DNA of 64,000 nucleotides from Actinomucor elegans (Eukaryota > Mucoromycota > Mucoromycetes > Mucorales > Mucoraceae), in NCBI GenBank assembly GCA_026027325.1, contig JAMSLZ010000008.1, positions 1,550,001 to 1,614,000 on the forward strand. Direction: 5' to 3'. The notes under the pieces were generated by a model. That model worked only from the letters and a program-made list of their open reading frames with translations. It made no database searches and had not been told where the DNA came from. Each line of letters opens with the position of its first letter. Position 1 is the first letter of the stretch. This document shows positions 1-12,532 of the stretch, piece after piece. The position numbers were made by a program, and so were the translations under genes.

Positions 1-569
1 TAAATCATCCAACGTTAGACGCATCAATGCCTCCGCTATTCATATATGGTTAAGATTAAGCTTTATGAATATGAACTATTAGGCTTACCGTCAACTCGGT
101 GGGGTTGATTCGAGTTGATAGAAAAAGTACCAGCAATAAACATATCTAAAACAGCAATAGCAATCGCCTCTCTTTTTTTAAAGGTACGGTTGGTAGTGGA
201 TTCTTTGTAAAAGTAGCCTATTTGAGGGTCTATATCTAACAAAATTGCTACAACAAACAAGTCCAGAACCCGTCTGGTCTGTTCGGTTGGATCCGTTCCG
301 AGACTTGCCCAGGAATTGATCAGTGTTTGAATACGAGGACGTCCACCAACATCAAAAAGACGCCAACACCCATGGACAGGTATTTGAGATGGCTCATCAA
401 AATCTCTTTTGATGAGAGATATTACTAGCTGTACCATATCTTGTAGTTTTGTAGTATCAATATCAAAGTGCTGGAGCTTGTTCTTGACAGCTGCTTCTTG
501 CACTTTGAAACATCCTTCACGTACTGCACGCAGACTTGAAAGATATTCTGTATCGAGTGGTACCACCAT
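1..569 (-). CDS. URC4: URC4-like (DUF1688) protein, 3' part outside the window
   Basis: Partial gene; the start codon is at 567-569 and the gene runs off the left edge. Exon 1 is 89-569, a 53-bp GT-AG intron spans 36-88, and exon 2 (1-35) continues in frame. The product has the DUF1688 layout: an N-terminal 'YLSSLRAVREGC' type segment, 'NKLQHFDID', 'SLIKRDF', and 'HGCWRLFDVGGRPRI' followed by 'SW'. Across the splice it reads 'HRVDAEALMRL', which is the family pattern. DUF1688/URC4 proteins are needed for the fungal URC pathway of uracil catabolism (known from Lachancea kluyveri); the exact reaction is not settled. It is divergent from the isochorismatase gene at 885. The family assignment is by pattern recognition and the symbol is by homology only. 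Confidence 0.85.
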
Positions 570-884
570 TTACTCTATTTTCAAAACAAGATAATGATGA
601 AAGAAAAACAAAAGAAAAGAAACCAGATGTTTATATATAATGAAAACGACCTCAATAGGAGACTAATACATGGTAACTGTCTAGACATTGAAAGGGATTG
701 ATAATCACTGTTTCTTTAAATACGACTCTCCTATCATTGATGACTGTAATTAGTTGCAGATCCAAGGTCTATAGTGGCTATTGTGCGGAGTACAATGTTT
801 CACTACGGTTGCTGGTATACCACGCTTTTCAAAAATATAGCACCAACTTAATAACGTTTTTTCCCACTCTTTCTTCTATACCAA
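570..884. promoter_or_regulatory. Shared divergent upstream region (URC4-like / isochorismatase)
   Basis: This 315-bp AT-rich stretch lies between two divergent start codons and must hold both promoters. I see no recognisable operator or convincing TATA/CCAAT arrangement. Small ORFs crossing it are shadows. Confidence 0.5.
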
Positions 885-1708
885 ATGTCCATCAAGAAAA
901 TCACAAAGTTATTACCTCAAACAACTGCCTTGTTCGTCTGCGATGTCCAAGAAGTCTTCAAGGGGCTCATTTGGCAATATCCTTCTGTTATTTCTGTTGC
1001 TGGAAAAATGGTAAAGTCTTAAATAGCATAATAAAATCAAGCTCTCATTTCTTTCTATTAAGATCAAAGCCAGTAAGCTTTTAGATATTCCTATTGTAGT
1101 GACTGAGCAGTATCCCAAAGGTATTTTGCCCCTATGTTTATCTAAACTGCGTTATAACGCGTCTTTTGTTTAGCGTTTGGACATACTGTTGCAGAACTTG
1201 ATATTTCAGATGCAAGTGTTTGCCTTGCAAAGACCAAGTTCAGTATGTATTTGCCCGAAGTAGTTGATGTTTTAAACAAGAACAATACAAAATCTATCTT
1301 GTTATTGGGAATTGAGGTAACAGTGGCAATTTCTTTCCCGAGATACGTACACTAATAGGACCAAACTTTAGAGCCATGTTTGTGTTCTTCAAACAGCTCT
1401 TGAACTCCTCGAAAACGATTACGATGTCTATGTTATCGCTGATGGTGTTTCTTCTCAAAACTACCCTGAGATTGATATCGCTATTGCTGTAAGTTATTAT
1501 AAAAAGTTTCAGATAGCTATTACTAACAAACAAGTAGCGCATGAAATCCGCTGGAGCTACAATCACCACTTCGGAATCCGTTCTCTTCCAATTAGTTCAA
1601 GATGCTAAACATGAGAAATTCAAGGGCGTTAGTGGTATAGTAAAGGAATACATGGAATCTAGCAAAGTCAATAAGCTTTTGCAAAGGTTTTCTGGCGCCA
1701 ATTTGTAA
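885..1708 (+). CDS. Isochorismatase-domain hydrolase (ISOC1/ISOC2-like)
   Basis: Five exons: 885-1010, 1063-1120, 1174-1316, 1372-1488 and 1538-1708, with introns of 49-55 bp, giving 204 aa. The protein shows the cysteine-hydrolase triad expected of the family: Asp in 'LFVCDVQ' near the N terminus, Lys in 'AKTKFSM', and the nucleophile Cys in 'GIESHVC'. '[13 protein letters not shown]' is typical of the ISOC1/YcaC-like branch. Substrates of these eukaryotic members are poorly known, so no reaction is assigned. The first ATG gives a compact protein beginning just before the catalytic strand, matching family length (about 200 aa). The stop lies only 27 bp from the convergent COA8 stop, so the 3' UTRs must overlap. 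Confidence 0.9.
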
Positions 1709-1735
1709 TAAATAAGCATTTATTTTGTATATCTT

Positions 1736-2432
1736 CTATGATTCAAAACTCTTTTCCCAGAATCCATTTCCTTTATTCACTTGCGATGCTGGAGCAATGT
1801 GATTCTTTGACTTTAAGGCGCGGATGGCTGCTTTAAATCCAGGGTATAATTGAGCAACGTTCATCTTCCACCATGCACGGTTGTACTCCATTTGACGGTC
1901 ATAAGCTTTGTTTAAAAAGTCTTTATAGAATACTGACATGGCTTCTGCTGTAACTTCTTCGCCCTTTTGTTTTACTATAATGCATGGTTAAAAAAAATGC
2001 CTCCTGAAATTTTTTGCATTTGCACACTCACATTGATCCTCATAATCTGCTTTTGCTTGAGCAAACAGTTTATTGTTTCTGTGCCAAAAGTCTTCGTTGA
2101 ATGCATCCACTTTTTGACATGACTCTCTCCATTCTCGTTCCTATTAAGCGGCTTTTTAGTTGCTAGTCTTTCTCTGTTATATATTTTTATCCTACTTCTG
2201 CCGTTTCATTAGGAGGTATATAGTATTTGACAGGTCGAAGGTTAGAAATTGGATCAGGTGTACCAATCATATCTGCAGCAACTGGCTTTGATAAACTCTC
2301 GCACCATTTGGCCTTTATCGATTTATCTAGGTAGTATTTATTAGATATCTCGTTATTTTGTTTGTTATAGTGCTGGTATTTACTTTTGATAGATGAAGTA
2401 AGTGTACGTCTGCTACAATATTGCAATGTCAA
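1736..2432 (-). CDS. COA8: Cytochrome c oxidase assembly factor COA8 (APOPT1 family), mitochondrial
   Basis: Three exons on the minus strand: 2196-2432, 2032-2140 and 1736-1974, with introns of 55 and 57 bp, giving 194 aa. The N terminus (MTLQYCSRRTLTSS) is rich in Arg/Ser/Thr and lacks acidic residues, as expected of a mitochondrial presequence. It is followed by the COA8 signature 'DPISNLRPVKYYIPPNET', then a charged helix 'EREWRESCQKVDAFNEDFW', then 'FYKDFLNKAYDRQMEYNRAWWKMN'. The same order of blocks is known in animal APOPT1/COA8. Family members act in the mitochondrial matrix in complex IV assembly and protection from oxidative damage. The middle exon was placed by homology and splice sites. 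Confidence 0.9.
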
Positions 2433-4457
2433 AGGTTTTAATGTATGCTAGTTTACAAATGAAACTAAATTAGAACATTTCCACAAAGTTTACTGGTATT
2501 AATCAGACTCACTCGCGCTATCGTGGTCATTGCAGTATATTACAGTTCCAAATGAAAGTTTATTGTAGGATAAAAAAGTAAAAGGATGAGATTCAATCGC
2601 AGGGATACTTGCCAATCTTATTCGGTAACTCACGATGACTGCTTTTTCAACGATTTCGTCAGGTATATCATCATATATCTTCCAGAGTAAGAATGCTTCT
2701 AATAAACGAATGAAGCATTGAGTCATGCTAAAACAAGCAGTTATTCCTTTGAACAATAAATGTTTCGACGTTGTTTACAGGACTCCTTCATTAGAGCAAT
2801 AGTATCTTATGAGGAAACATCTATCACTATTACTGACTGTCGGCCATTGAAACTGAAGCCTGTACAATAAGAAAAGCTGTATTAATTCATGGTGGTGGAT
2901 TGATGCTTTCATCATGTCAAGTAAAATATGAAACACATGGTAGCTTGGAAAATAGATTAATGAATGTCAATATTTATTTTACACAACTTTTCCATGTCCT
3001 TAATGAAAGAATCAATGCAATTTAATCTATAACACCTTTTGGATATTATCATATTCTATTAGAATACTTTGAAATACCCAGTTTGATGAAAGGAATCAAA
3101 CTAACAGTAACAACAAGATTTTTTTTCTAATTCAGCCAATTAACCAAGGCACCGGTTTCCAGGTAAATATAGACGAAAACGTGCTCTTTCTTGTTAGCCA
3201 ACTTCCGTAGTCGTGTATAGCCGTTAGTAGTCGCTAGAGGCGCTATATGCCGAGACATACAACTGTATGGGATTATAAACCTATGGCTCACTTTCACTGC
3301 ACAGGGCCACATTTTAACTTAATAATGAATTGAAAGTATAACTTTTTTTTGGAAGGGTATACAATTTGTAAGTATACATGTGGATTAACTGTGTCTGTTC
3401 TATATATGCCTATGAAACGACGTTGATTTCTTTGACAAGTGTTTATTCCATTTTTTATTAACCTCTGCTGTGTCGGGTCTATTGACAACTGCAACAATTA
3501 ATCAGAAAAACCTTTTGCAGTTTTTGGCAGCAGAGTTTGTGTAGAGAACGCATGAATCTCTCATATACTTTCCTCACTATAACATTTCTAACGTTGTATG
3601 AAGGTTCGAAACACGAATGAGTTGAGCTTTTCGGTGGTTTCCCTCTTGAATAGCTGTTTCTATGGCTTGATACTCCCGCATAGGTGGTTTTTGAGCTTGC
3701 TCTTCAAATGAAATGGCTGTTCTACAGTATATAATAAGATAAGAGTGTTGGACAATTTGATAGTATTACAATTGAAGTATAACTCAGGAAATACGACATG
3801 ATGGAAATTGGAACGTGGCACTTTTCTTTCCAGCTCATTTTAAAGCATTAACACAATCAATACTGCTAGGCAAACAGAAATTTGGAGGGAAAGCAAGTCT
3901 CCCTCCTTCATCTGAAGGCCCATGGTAGCTCCCCCCCCCCCCTCCCGGATGTTCCTCGGTGGACAACAAAGGCCGCAAACGTAGAGAGCACAGGATCGAC
4001 TATTTTTTTATGTCAACTAGATTTAATAATCAATAGGTCTCTCAATGAATCCCAATCACATGTCATATTAGTACATGATCAAAATGGGCTTCTACTTCTA
4101 TTAAGTAGATTTGAATAATCGACGTGACATTTACACACTCAGTAATCCAATTTTTTCGCTTAAACTTCCAATCCTCAGATAATATGCAGTTGCTTTGAAG
4201 GTATTATACTTATAGATAATATCTTGAATGCGACTAAAGACTAGCCTTCAAACATCAACTGAGTTAGTACTTTGTGCCTTACTAGATAGGTTCAATTGAC
4301 CTAGAAGCGCAAAGTGACTATTCGTTTCGCGTAGATTAGACTCCGTCTCGAAGTTACCCTTTTTAGTACATCTCATCAGTTTCTTTAATTGATAACTTTT
4401 CTGGTTTACTATAGATAAGAAATGAATAGGACGATGGACAAATATGTCACGGAATTC
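2433..4457. other. About 2 kb without a confident gene
   Basis: The stretch between COA8 and MMS19 contains short ORFs on both strands but none with a recognisable family or a convincing ATG. Two pieces are protein-like: 2499-2756 (-), an 85-codon ORF with no ATG at its first codon, and 3598-3720 (-), described separately. A C11 tract lies at about 3931-3941. It may hold decayed coding sequence. Confidence 0.4.
3598..3720 (-). other. Exon-like open segment of unknown identity
   Basis: On the minus strand a 40-codon open stretch follows a possible acceptor (TGTAG) and ends at a possible donor. It reads 'FEEQAQKPPMREYQAIETA' and continues with a polar helix-like composition. Its codon usage resembles the real exons nearby more than the surrounding AT-rich DNA. 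I do not recognise the family and could not build a full gene around it; it may be one exon of a small gene or a relic. Confidence 0.25.
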
Positions 4458-7400
4458 ATGATATCTGAAAACAAGGCTTCGCCCAGTTCAGTGAAAGCTA
4501 CCGAGAATATTGTCGACCGTGAGTTGCTTCATATCTATTGTCTTTAGCTTCTATAAACTGACTGAGAGCATAATTTATCTAGTCGTGAATGCCGAGGACG
4601 TAAAGTCGAATCTGCTGCAATTGATCCAATCGATGGGTGAGTATCTCACTCATGAAGATGACAGTATTCGTTCCAAAGGTTAGAATTGGTTCAGTTCCAG
4701 TGATTTATGCGTGACTGATCTTGTTCTTTCTGCATAGCAACATCACTTTTGTCATATACCCTGGAGCAATGCGACCAGGCTAAGTTGGATGAGTCCGCTG
4801 GTAGGATTTCATTTGAAGACATGTAATGTTTTGACGTAAAGCTAATATTCATATATATAGTCTCGGTACTCGTCAGTTTTTACTGTAGTCGTTTATCAGA
4901 TCAAGCCAGCGTGCCAAACTTGATGACAGGACTCGTTGCATTATCAAGCAAATTTGATCATTTCAATACAAAATGTACACAATCTGTATGCCAAAGGTAC
5001 AAATCAAATAATTCTTGGTTAAAATGTGTTGAATCTCGATCTAATTCGGTTTATATTCAAGTCTCTTTGAGGACATTCACGTACAGTCATATCCCCATAT
5101 TACCAGAAATGCCGCTTTTCAGATATTCGAAAATCTATTGGACTATCATTGTAATGGTAAAATACACAAAAAACACGGTAAAATATATGGTATTGATCTA
5201 CATTTATTGGCAGACCTAAAGATAATTAGAAATGAGTTCATTTCTGGATTTATCAGATCGATTTCCGGTGAAAAAGATCCTCGTAATTTGATGATTGTAT
5301 ATACTATTATCCAAAAGATTGTAGCATTGCTGGATATCACTAATCATGTTGAGGTATCAGTTGATATAAACAAAACAAGTGTATCAGGCTGATGATATAT
5401 TTTGTAGGAACTATTTGATGTTACATTCTGTTACTTTCCTATCACTTTCCGCCCTCCTCCAGATAATCCATATGGTATTACAGCAAAAGATCTCAAGTTG
5501 AACCTTAGAAAATGTATGGCATCTACACCATTATTCTCAAAGTTTGGAATACCTCTCTTGCTACAAAAAATGTCAACCACGGCAGGAAGTGCCAAGGTAA
5601 AGTAGTTTTAAATGTACATCAGGTCTAAGCGAGGTGTACTGAATTGCTGGATTCTGTTTCTAGAAAGACTCTCTAGAGACAATTACAGCATGCGCTTCAG
5701 TCTATCCCGCTGACGAACTATTGGCAGTTGGTTCGAAACTGTATGATGCTGTGAAAATTGAGATTATCAATGGAGATCCAGATCCAGGACTTCGAGATGC
5801 ATCTCTGGAGGCCATCACTGCCCTGACGAAAGCAATGACAAGTCAAGAAGTCTCGCCTGTAAAAGACGTGGAAGTGACAAGGGTGTTAAAGCCCCTTGTG
5901 AATGATTGTATAACATTACTCAACGAGCTGGACGAAGACAGCGTTAAGCCAGCCAGTTTGGTACTAAGAGCTGCTGCTTCTGCTTCACGTAAGTCAAAAT
6001 ACCAAGAAATGCATTTTATGCTGACTGAATCTTTTGTATAGCTTTTGCTTATTCATTTATTGAAAGTGCAATTGTGCCGCTTTTATTGCGACAATACCGA
6101 GAACACAATGCAATGGCAGATCGTTATTTGATCTTATGTACCATGGTTGCGATAATTCAGGCAAGAAAGATTGTCTTTGGGCAAACTACTGGAAATGACA
6201 GTGATGGTATACACACACATATATATATGTATGAAGTTTGATATATTAAAGACCTAACAATTCATATAGTCGATGTTGGCCATGATTCAGTACTGGTTTC
6301 ATACAAAGAACGATTGTTAGATATTTTTACTGCAGCTGTCAAGACATCCAAAGAACATCCTGAAATCCGTTTAATGGGTATCCTGGGCTTGGGCTTATTA
6401 TGTGTTCTCAAGAACTACATTTTGAAAAATGAAGTTAGTAAAATAATGTGCATGTTACTTAAGTGCTTAATTTTTATTTCTGAACATAGAGAGCTGTCAG
6501 TGTCCAAGCACTGAGTACTGTTTTGGAATCAGAAGAGGAAGATAGACTAAGAATGTCTGTGGAAATGTCACTTGCTGAAATCGCGACATTTGATGCAACT
6601 CTTATCAAGCAGATTACTGTACCTGCATTAATAGGTCTTTTACCTGACTTTTCCTCGACGAAATCCGATAGCAATTCAGACATTGTACCATATAAGCTTA
6701 CCTTAAAGACAATCCAAAAACTATGTGTGTTTCCTTCTGTCTATACCGCTGCTGAACAACATTTATTGAACAAGTTTTCGTACATATGTGGCCACAGTAA
6801 GATACTATCCCAACGCGTTTATATAAATGAATTGTTCTGAACAATTCCATCTTCTATTAGATGAGGACAAGCGATACGCTCTGGAAATCGTATCAACTCT
6901 GCTAAACCTTGTTCAAACCAAAGATAGCGAAAAGCATTCCGATATAAAGAACTGTGCCAAGACTTTACTACCTCAATTAATGAAACTGATCACTACTGCT
7001 GCAATGGATGCTAAATCACACAAATCGCAGATTGTTATATTAAGTGATGAAGTGACAAAAACGGTAAACTTGATATTCATAACTGTTTTAAAGAACTTGA
7101 GTACTGGGTAGGTATATGTAGTAAATTAGATTAAAAAAACAAGCACTGATTGATAATTCGCAGCGAGCAGCAAGATTACGCTGCTCAAACATTCAAGTAC
7201 TTTAGGGAAGCTAATTTGGATGATCTTGGCCTAAACGCTACGCCCGATTTCTGCCCCCTTTCTGCTAATGCGTCAGAAAATCAGGCAGCATGCACCCAAA
7301 TCTTTGCGACAGTAGTTGGCGTCCTTCGTAAGGATGTTTGTTTGCCCATCATATCATCCGAAACGTTTTTGGATGAAATGGTTGGCGAAGCACTTAAAAG

Positions 7401-8540
7401 CAATTGCCAAGCTCAAATCGTTTCTTTTTCAAGGATCATTGCCTCTGTCATTAACAAGTGGAAAGACGGTAACGCTATTTAATGTCTGAGGTTCAATTTC
7501 TGTTTTGTTTATAATCTTTGGTTTTGTAGATGATAACTTCAAAATTTATTTGAAGACCTTGCAGAGCAGATTGAATGATCTCGTAGAAGCAAAATCGCTC
7601 TCTGCACTGACTTTGTATATTTGGGTATGTAAATCGGTATTGCTATACGAAAAAATCTGCTACTAAAACAAATGAAACAGGTTGCAAAGGCACTGATTAC
7701 CCGTGGGCATAAAATGGGATTGGAAATGACAGAGGCAATCCTACAATGGATTCCTGGTTCTGTTATTGGAAAACAATTGTCCAGTGGTTTTGATATCTTG
7801 ATTGGAGATGATCCATTTTGCTTGAATAAGCAATGCTTTGCAAATATATCCGTAAGGATACCCTTTTGATTGAAAAAGAGCAATTGCTGACTGATGATCT
7901 TTCAAATAGTTCCTGTATAAGCAAAAATTTATGACCTATTCTCTTCCAAAGCTTTTGGGTAGTTTTAATACAGCTACAGAAGGTAAGGTTCTTCAAGAAA
8001 ATGAATAAGAAAGCTGCTTAAAATTGAATATACCCACTGTATAGACGAAAAGTTGAATTACCTTATTGCCATTGCATATCTTTTGAAGAACGTCCCAAGG
8101 TCCATTCTCATAGACCAACTTCCTCCTGTAATGTATATTTATTTTAGAGAATCCAAGTTTCTATTAACTCATTTTATGCGTAGCTTGTACCGCTTTTGAT
8201 TGAATCCATGTCTTTCCCTGATACGGCTCTGAAGTTATCTACGCTAGATTTATTCCAATTTGCCTTGAACGAAGCCACCGATATCATGGCCAAGCACATC
8301 ATTACTCTTTTGCCGGCTTTCATATCTTTAACGACGCCCAAAGAAGCCTCTATGAAAGTGAGAATATCAGCATTGAAATGCATTGAGCTTGTTTCAACCA
8401 AGATTTCTCGCGATATCGTCTTGCCGTATGTAAAGCAGACTTTGAAAGCTACTGCTATACCTTTAGACGATAAAAAACGACTAGTTAGAAAACAAGCTGT
8501 AGAATGTAGAGAGAGTTGGTATCTTATTAGTCAGAAATAA
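4458..8540 (+). CDS. MMS19: MMS19/Met18 HEAT-repeat protein, cytosolic Fe-S cluster targeting factor
   Basis: Seventeen exons: 4458-4518, 4583-4678, 4738-4800, 4861-4996, 5062-5353, 5408-5596, 5664-5988, 6042-6206, 6270-6433, 6490-6796, 6861-7107, 7164-7468, 7530-7624, 7681-7851, 7910-7982, 8045-8127 and 8184-8540. They sum to an intact 1042-aa frame, about the usual family length. The N-terminal half contains the MMS19 hallmark 'CYFPITFRPPPDNPYGIT', followed by HEAT-type helices throughout. The C terminus 'LLPAFISLTTPKEASMKVR' matches the C-terminal HEAT domain of the family. MMS19 is the substrate-docking subunit of the CIA targeting complex that delivers Fe-S clusters to DNA polymerases, primase and helicases such as XPD. 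The start is uncertain: ATGs at 4423 and 4435 are out of frame as printed, although homologs suggest about six more N-terminal residues. Confidence 0.9.
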
Positions 8541-9820
8541 AGCACAACTTCATTATCAACCAATGATAAAATGCGCTATTTGTTTTCGGTATGATGTTGA
8601 ACATGTAGAAATAAACATTTAGATTTATGGGGGAGATTTATGATAAGGAAGATTCCTTTTTTTTTGGGTGGGGCAAATTCTTTTATTTAGAAGACCCTTT
8701 AAGCTTCACAGTGAGTGGATTAAAATTCGCTATTATTATTTATATACAAATGGGCTCAGGGTGCAAGCAAGGGTAAAGTACTAAACACGATGTAGAAAGA
8801 CCAGTCCAGAGTATATTCATTGTATAGAGCATGACAGGCTTGAGTGATAGTCGTAATAACTAAAATAGTCCTAAAGGGCACGCAGGATAAGAGCGACGAT
8901 TTGTAGAGTTCAAAGGGAAGGGTACAGATCATAGGTTTTAATGGCGATATTTCACAAATGAAACATTGTTGAAAGTTGCCGTGTTGTTGGGGCAGGTAAA
9001 AAGGGAAATACTAGAGTCGACAAAACTATAGCCTATATAGCAAATTTCTGAGAGCATTCAAATCTCAAATGTTCCAGGTTTTCAGTGGACTGATGCCATG
9101 AAGTCGAGCAGACAATACAGACAGGTGAAAGAATGAAGGCGAGCTATTATACTATGCAATACAACCTTTATGGCGACGCTTTCACGGAGGATGTGATACT
9201 AAGCGTTGTGTGTCAATAATAGAATAGACATGGACCAAAAGGAGCGCCAGCTTTGAGGGGAAGCTTCAGATTTGGAATTAGACAGTTTTGCGCATGTTAA
9301 AAGTTTATAGCCCTGTATGGAAGGAGAAACCTGTTTAGATTTTGGAGAGAATAGTTGAAGTGGAAGAGAAAGGAATTTATTGATGAATGATGGTAGGTTA
9401 GAAAGGGGAAAGGAATGGTGGAAGGGAGATGATCATGGATTTGTAGTAGGTCTAGCGTATGTACTGGAGTATGGATAAAGAAGTGTAAACAAACGCGTGA
9501 AAGACTATGGTGCTGTTTAGTGCGTTTGCAACTTGGTAGGTTGATAAGCAAGATGGTATATCATTGCACAAGAATACTCTTGTTTCATAATGACATCTTT
9601 TGTTCCCAGCGATAATTACTAAGCGAGGGGAAAATCTAGATAAGATGGCAATTGTAATCTTTATCATATCATCGAGTCACGAAATAACGCAATTTTAATT
9701 GATGTATGTTATAGTTTATTATTGTTAAAGTATGTACAGTATTAGATGTAGTGTATGCCAGAGATATGATAATAATCGTATATATATAAAAAAGAGCTAA
9801 GTTAATGAAATATCAATTAC
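8541..9820. other. Intergenic, no gene seen
   Basis: This 1.28 kb region lies between convergent MMS19 and MET16. The plus strand is purine-rich over roughly 9320-9440 (runs such as GGAAAGGAATGG). No ORF with family similarity was found; it probably comprises the two 3' UTRs and spacer. Confidence 0.5.
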
Positions 9821-10657
9821 TTAAGCCGTAATAGCGTTTTGCTGTTGGATTTGTTGAGTTTCTCTCTTCTTCTTTGATGCCATGAAAGCAGCACGCATCT
9901 TGAAGTAATCCTTGTGGAGCCCACATTCGGTCTTTTGTTGACCAGTCCAGCGACCAGAGCGTTCGTCACCATTGACAGGAGCATGGGTAGAGTGCCAATC
10001 ACCAATTGAGCGATAGCCTTGATCAACCAATGCGTTGTATGGGACTTCATTAGCGCGAATGTATGTCCAAACTTGTTGGTAGTCCCAATAGGCAAGAGGG
10101 TTCAATTTGATGAGTCCAGTACCGTCAACTTCCAAGATAGGGATGGATTCTCGGTCGCCCTTTTGACTACGACGACGACCAGTGATCACAGACTTGACAT
10201 TCAATTCATCATATGCGCGGCGAGCAGGTTCGACTTTAATAAGGTAATCATAAGCGTCTTCATCTGTTTCCCATAGCTTTTGGCCATATTCAGTTTCAAA
10301 GTCTGTAGTAGTGTTGCATTTCATGGGCTTAAAGACCTTGAGGGGTACATTATAAGTAGATTTACAGCGTTCAGCAAGATCCAATGTTTCTTTGAAGTGA
10401 TAAAGCGTGTCCAAGAAGATCAATGGAACAATATGGGCTTGGTTTCGATCGACGCTGATTTTGTTAATCATATCAAGCGTAGCAAGGCCGGTCAACCCAA
10501 AGGCAGTGGTTTGGTACAAGTTAGGCAAACAGTTGATTGCCCACTCAAGAACTTCTTTTGGCTCCAATGTTGCGAGATATTGGTTCAAATTCTTTAAGGT
10601 TTCTGGTGTTAAATCAGCACTGGACTGGATTTTGCTATTAATGGTACTGGAAGGCAT
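9821..10657 (-). CDS. MET16: Phosphoadenosine phosphosulfate (PAPS) reductase
   Basis: Intronless 278-aa ORF. PAPS reductase reduces PAPS to sulfite and PAP using thioredoxin, a step of assimilatory sulfate reduction in the cytosol. The protein shows the adenylyl-binding block 'TAFGLTGLATLDMI', 'FLDTLYHFKETLDLAERC', the 'ITGRRRSQ' loop, 'LNPLAYWDYQQVWTYI', and the catalytic Cys in the C-terminal 'KTECGLH' motif. Only that single Cys is present in the motif and the extra Cys pairs of APS reductases are absent, which supports PAPS specificity. The start ATG at 10655-10657 gives the normal fungal length. Confidence 0.97.
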   Translation of the reverse strand: MPSSTINSKIQSSADLTPETLKNLNQYLATLEPKEVLEWAINCLPNLYQTTAFGLTGLATLDMINKISVDRNQAHIVPLIFLDTLYHFKETLDLAERCKSTYNVPLKVFKPMKCNTTTDFETEYGQKLWETDEDAYDYLIKVEPARRAYDELNVKSVITGRRRSQKGDRESIPILEVDGTGLIKLNPLAYWDYQQVWTYIRANEVPYNALVDQGYRSIGDWHSTHAPVNGDERSGRWTGQQKTECGLHKDYFKMRAAFMASKKKRETQQIQQQNAITA

Positions 10658-11951
10658 TTTGAAGATTTATATGGTTTAAAGGATAAAGAAAAAAATGTTT
10701 CTGATGCAAGTTTTGTAGTATTTATACGTTTAGTGGAGGAGAGACTCGTAAGTGCTTGGACTTAATTTGGCAACCTATGGAAGCTGTTTAAGATGATTTC
10801 CTAGCCAATGATATTTGATCGAAATGGCGAAATTAATAGAATACTCTCGTCAACGAGTCTTATCGAATCCATTAACAGGTCTGAGTCGCAAACCTACGAT
10901 GTGCGCCGATAATGGCTAGTTGTATTATAAATTAAGACGAATAGTGTGGAATCTATACGGAAGATAATGAGTAATGTAGCCTATAAGCCATCTTCAGCGT
11001 ATCTTCGTGATAACTTCTCATTTCGTAGTCCGTTTCATCCACTTGATCTAATTATTAAGCCAACCTTTGATTTATAACAATGATATCATTTATATACATC
11101 AATTTCATCTTATACACATCATAAGTCAAAGTATCCACTGATCAACATTAGCTTCGAAAAGGAAATGTTTGCTCAAGAGCCTTTTCATTACCATTGGAAA
11201 CTTTATAATATAATATTGCTCCAGATTTCATAAGTGTATGCAACCAAGTGCTACTGCCGTACTTGCTATAAAGTCGATAGCTGATCATGTCCGGATCTAG
11301 CTTTTTTTTTTAAAAAAAAATTACAATTCCTTTGAAATAAGGATGCTGTTTGATTAAATCTGTATGTCTGTTCCATTTTGCTTTACAGTAATTCACTAAA
11401 TTTTCTAAATACAAAAATACTTCAGAATTTAAGTATATTTTTTGAGTGATTATAAACAAAGTGATATTAGAAACATAGTTTCTAAAGTGTCTCTAATACC
11501 ATTAAAACAAATAATAAAAATGTATGACTCGAATACGCATTGTGCGGCTTCTCAGCGCTTATTGGATGTCGATGATTCAACACATTAAATTCTTCGTTTC
11601 AGATTGGTATGTTAATGATAAAGTATTGCTTATACCAAAAAAACTAATGAGCAAGTAGGTACATCGTTAAATGGTACTTCTTCAAAGATCTGCTTATTAT
11701 TTCAACTCATACAGTTATGCTTGATAAACATTCATTTTTAAGCCTTCAAAAAAAAGATAATTTTAATTTGTGTATTATATATTTCAGAAAATATACAAGA
11801 AAATACCTTTCAATACTCTCAATCGATTCAAATATATAACATTAATCAAATATGCTGTTTAACATCGTTTTTATGCTGAAAATAAGTGCCAAGTATGTTC
11901 GGAGACTGAAAATGATTTACAGCAGGGAATGCCTCAGAGATCTGTTTTCAA

Positions 11952-12000
11952 CATCTCTAAATCTCCCAATCGATCTTGGTTTAAGCCATGTTTGATGACT
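11952..12000 (-). repeat. Interspersed repeat family, degenerate copy
   Basis: On the minus strand it reads like the family core: a GATG-CA.AC segment, then 'ACCAAGATCGATTGGGAG', then 'ATTTAGAGATG'. It is more diverged than the copy at 24561. Confidence 0.45.
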
Positions 12001-12239
12001 AGTGCCAATTCTGATTGAATTAATGTTCCACTAAAGCCATTGTTTTACTGCATTTCAGGTGGTAAATTACGCATATATATGATCTTTAATTTATATGAAT
12101 TCATGCTTGGGCTCTAGATTTCTCAATCCTTTTAGATGAAAATCGTAACTAGTTAGTAATCTAAACTTCAATTGAGCTGCTTAATCTATTAGAGCTTCCA
12201 TCAATGGCAGCATATATTATATTCCGCAATAATTAACTA

Positions 12240-12532
12240 TGAATTATGTGCAATTCATATAGTTTAAATCCAATGAACAATACATCTATCGGCCAATCTT
12301 GGTGAAATGACGCATCTAATTACTGTTTCTTATTCAGAATAATCTGTATATATGAGAACCTTTTTTTTTTTTAAAAAAAAAAAAGATAAATTATAATCAG
12401 TATATTGTACTTGTCGATAATTAATTGCAAATTACATGTCATACACTGTATAGTTTAAATATAATGATCAATATATACCTCAACCCATCTCAGTGAAATA
12501 TCCTACCTAATTAGATGTACGTACTTGGAATA
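12240..12532 (-). repeat. Two tandem copies of the interspersed repeat, about 190 bp apart
   Basis: The copies at about 12240-12341 and 12430-12532 share, in the same order on the minus strand, a 'GAATAAG'-like block, a 'TTAGATG' block, a 'TTTCAC' block, and a downstream segment related to 'TATAGTTTAAAT'. A T12A12 tract lies between them at 12361-12384. The shared flanks extend the repeat unit well beyond the 50-bp core. Confidence 0.5.

Noticed and set aside
2499..2756. 85-codon minus-strand ORF
   Set aside because: Its first codon is TTG, not ATG; no recognisable family, no convincing splice partners. Kept only as a remark in the gap entry.
4423..4460. Upstream ATG (4423) as the MMS19 start
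   Set aside because: As printed it is out of frame with the coding sequence and meets a TGA after 12 codons; ATG 4458 is the first in-frame start.
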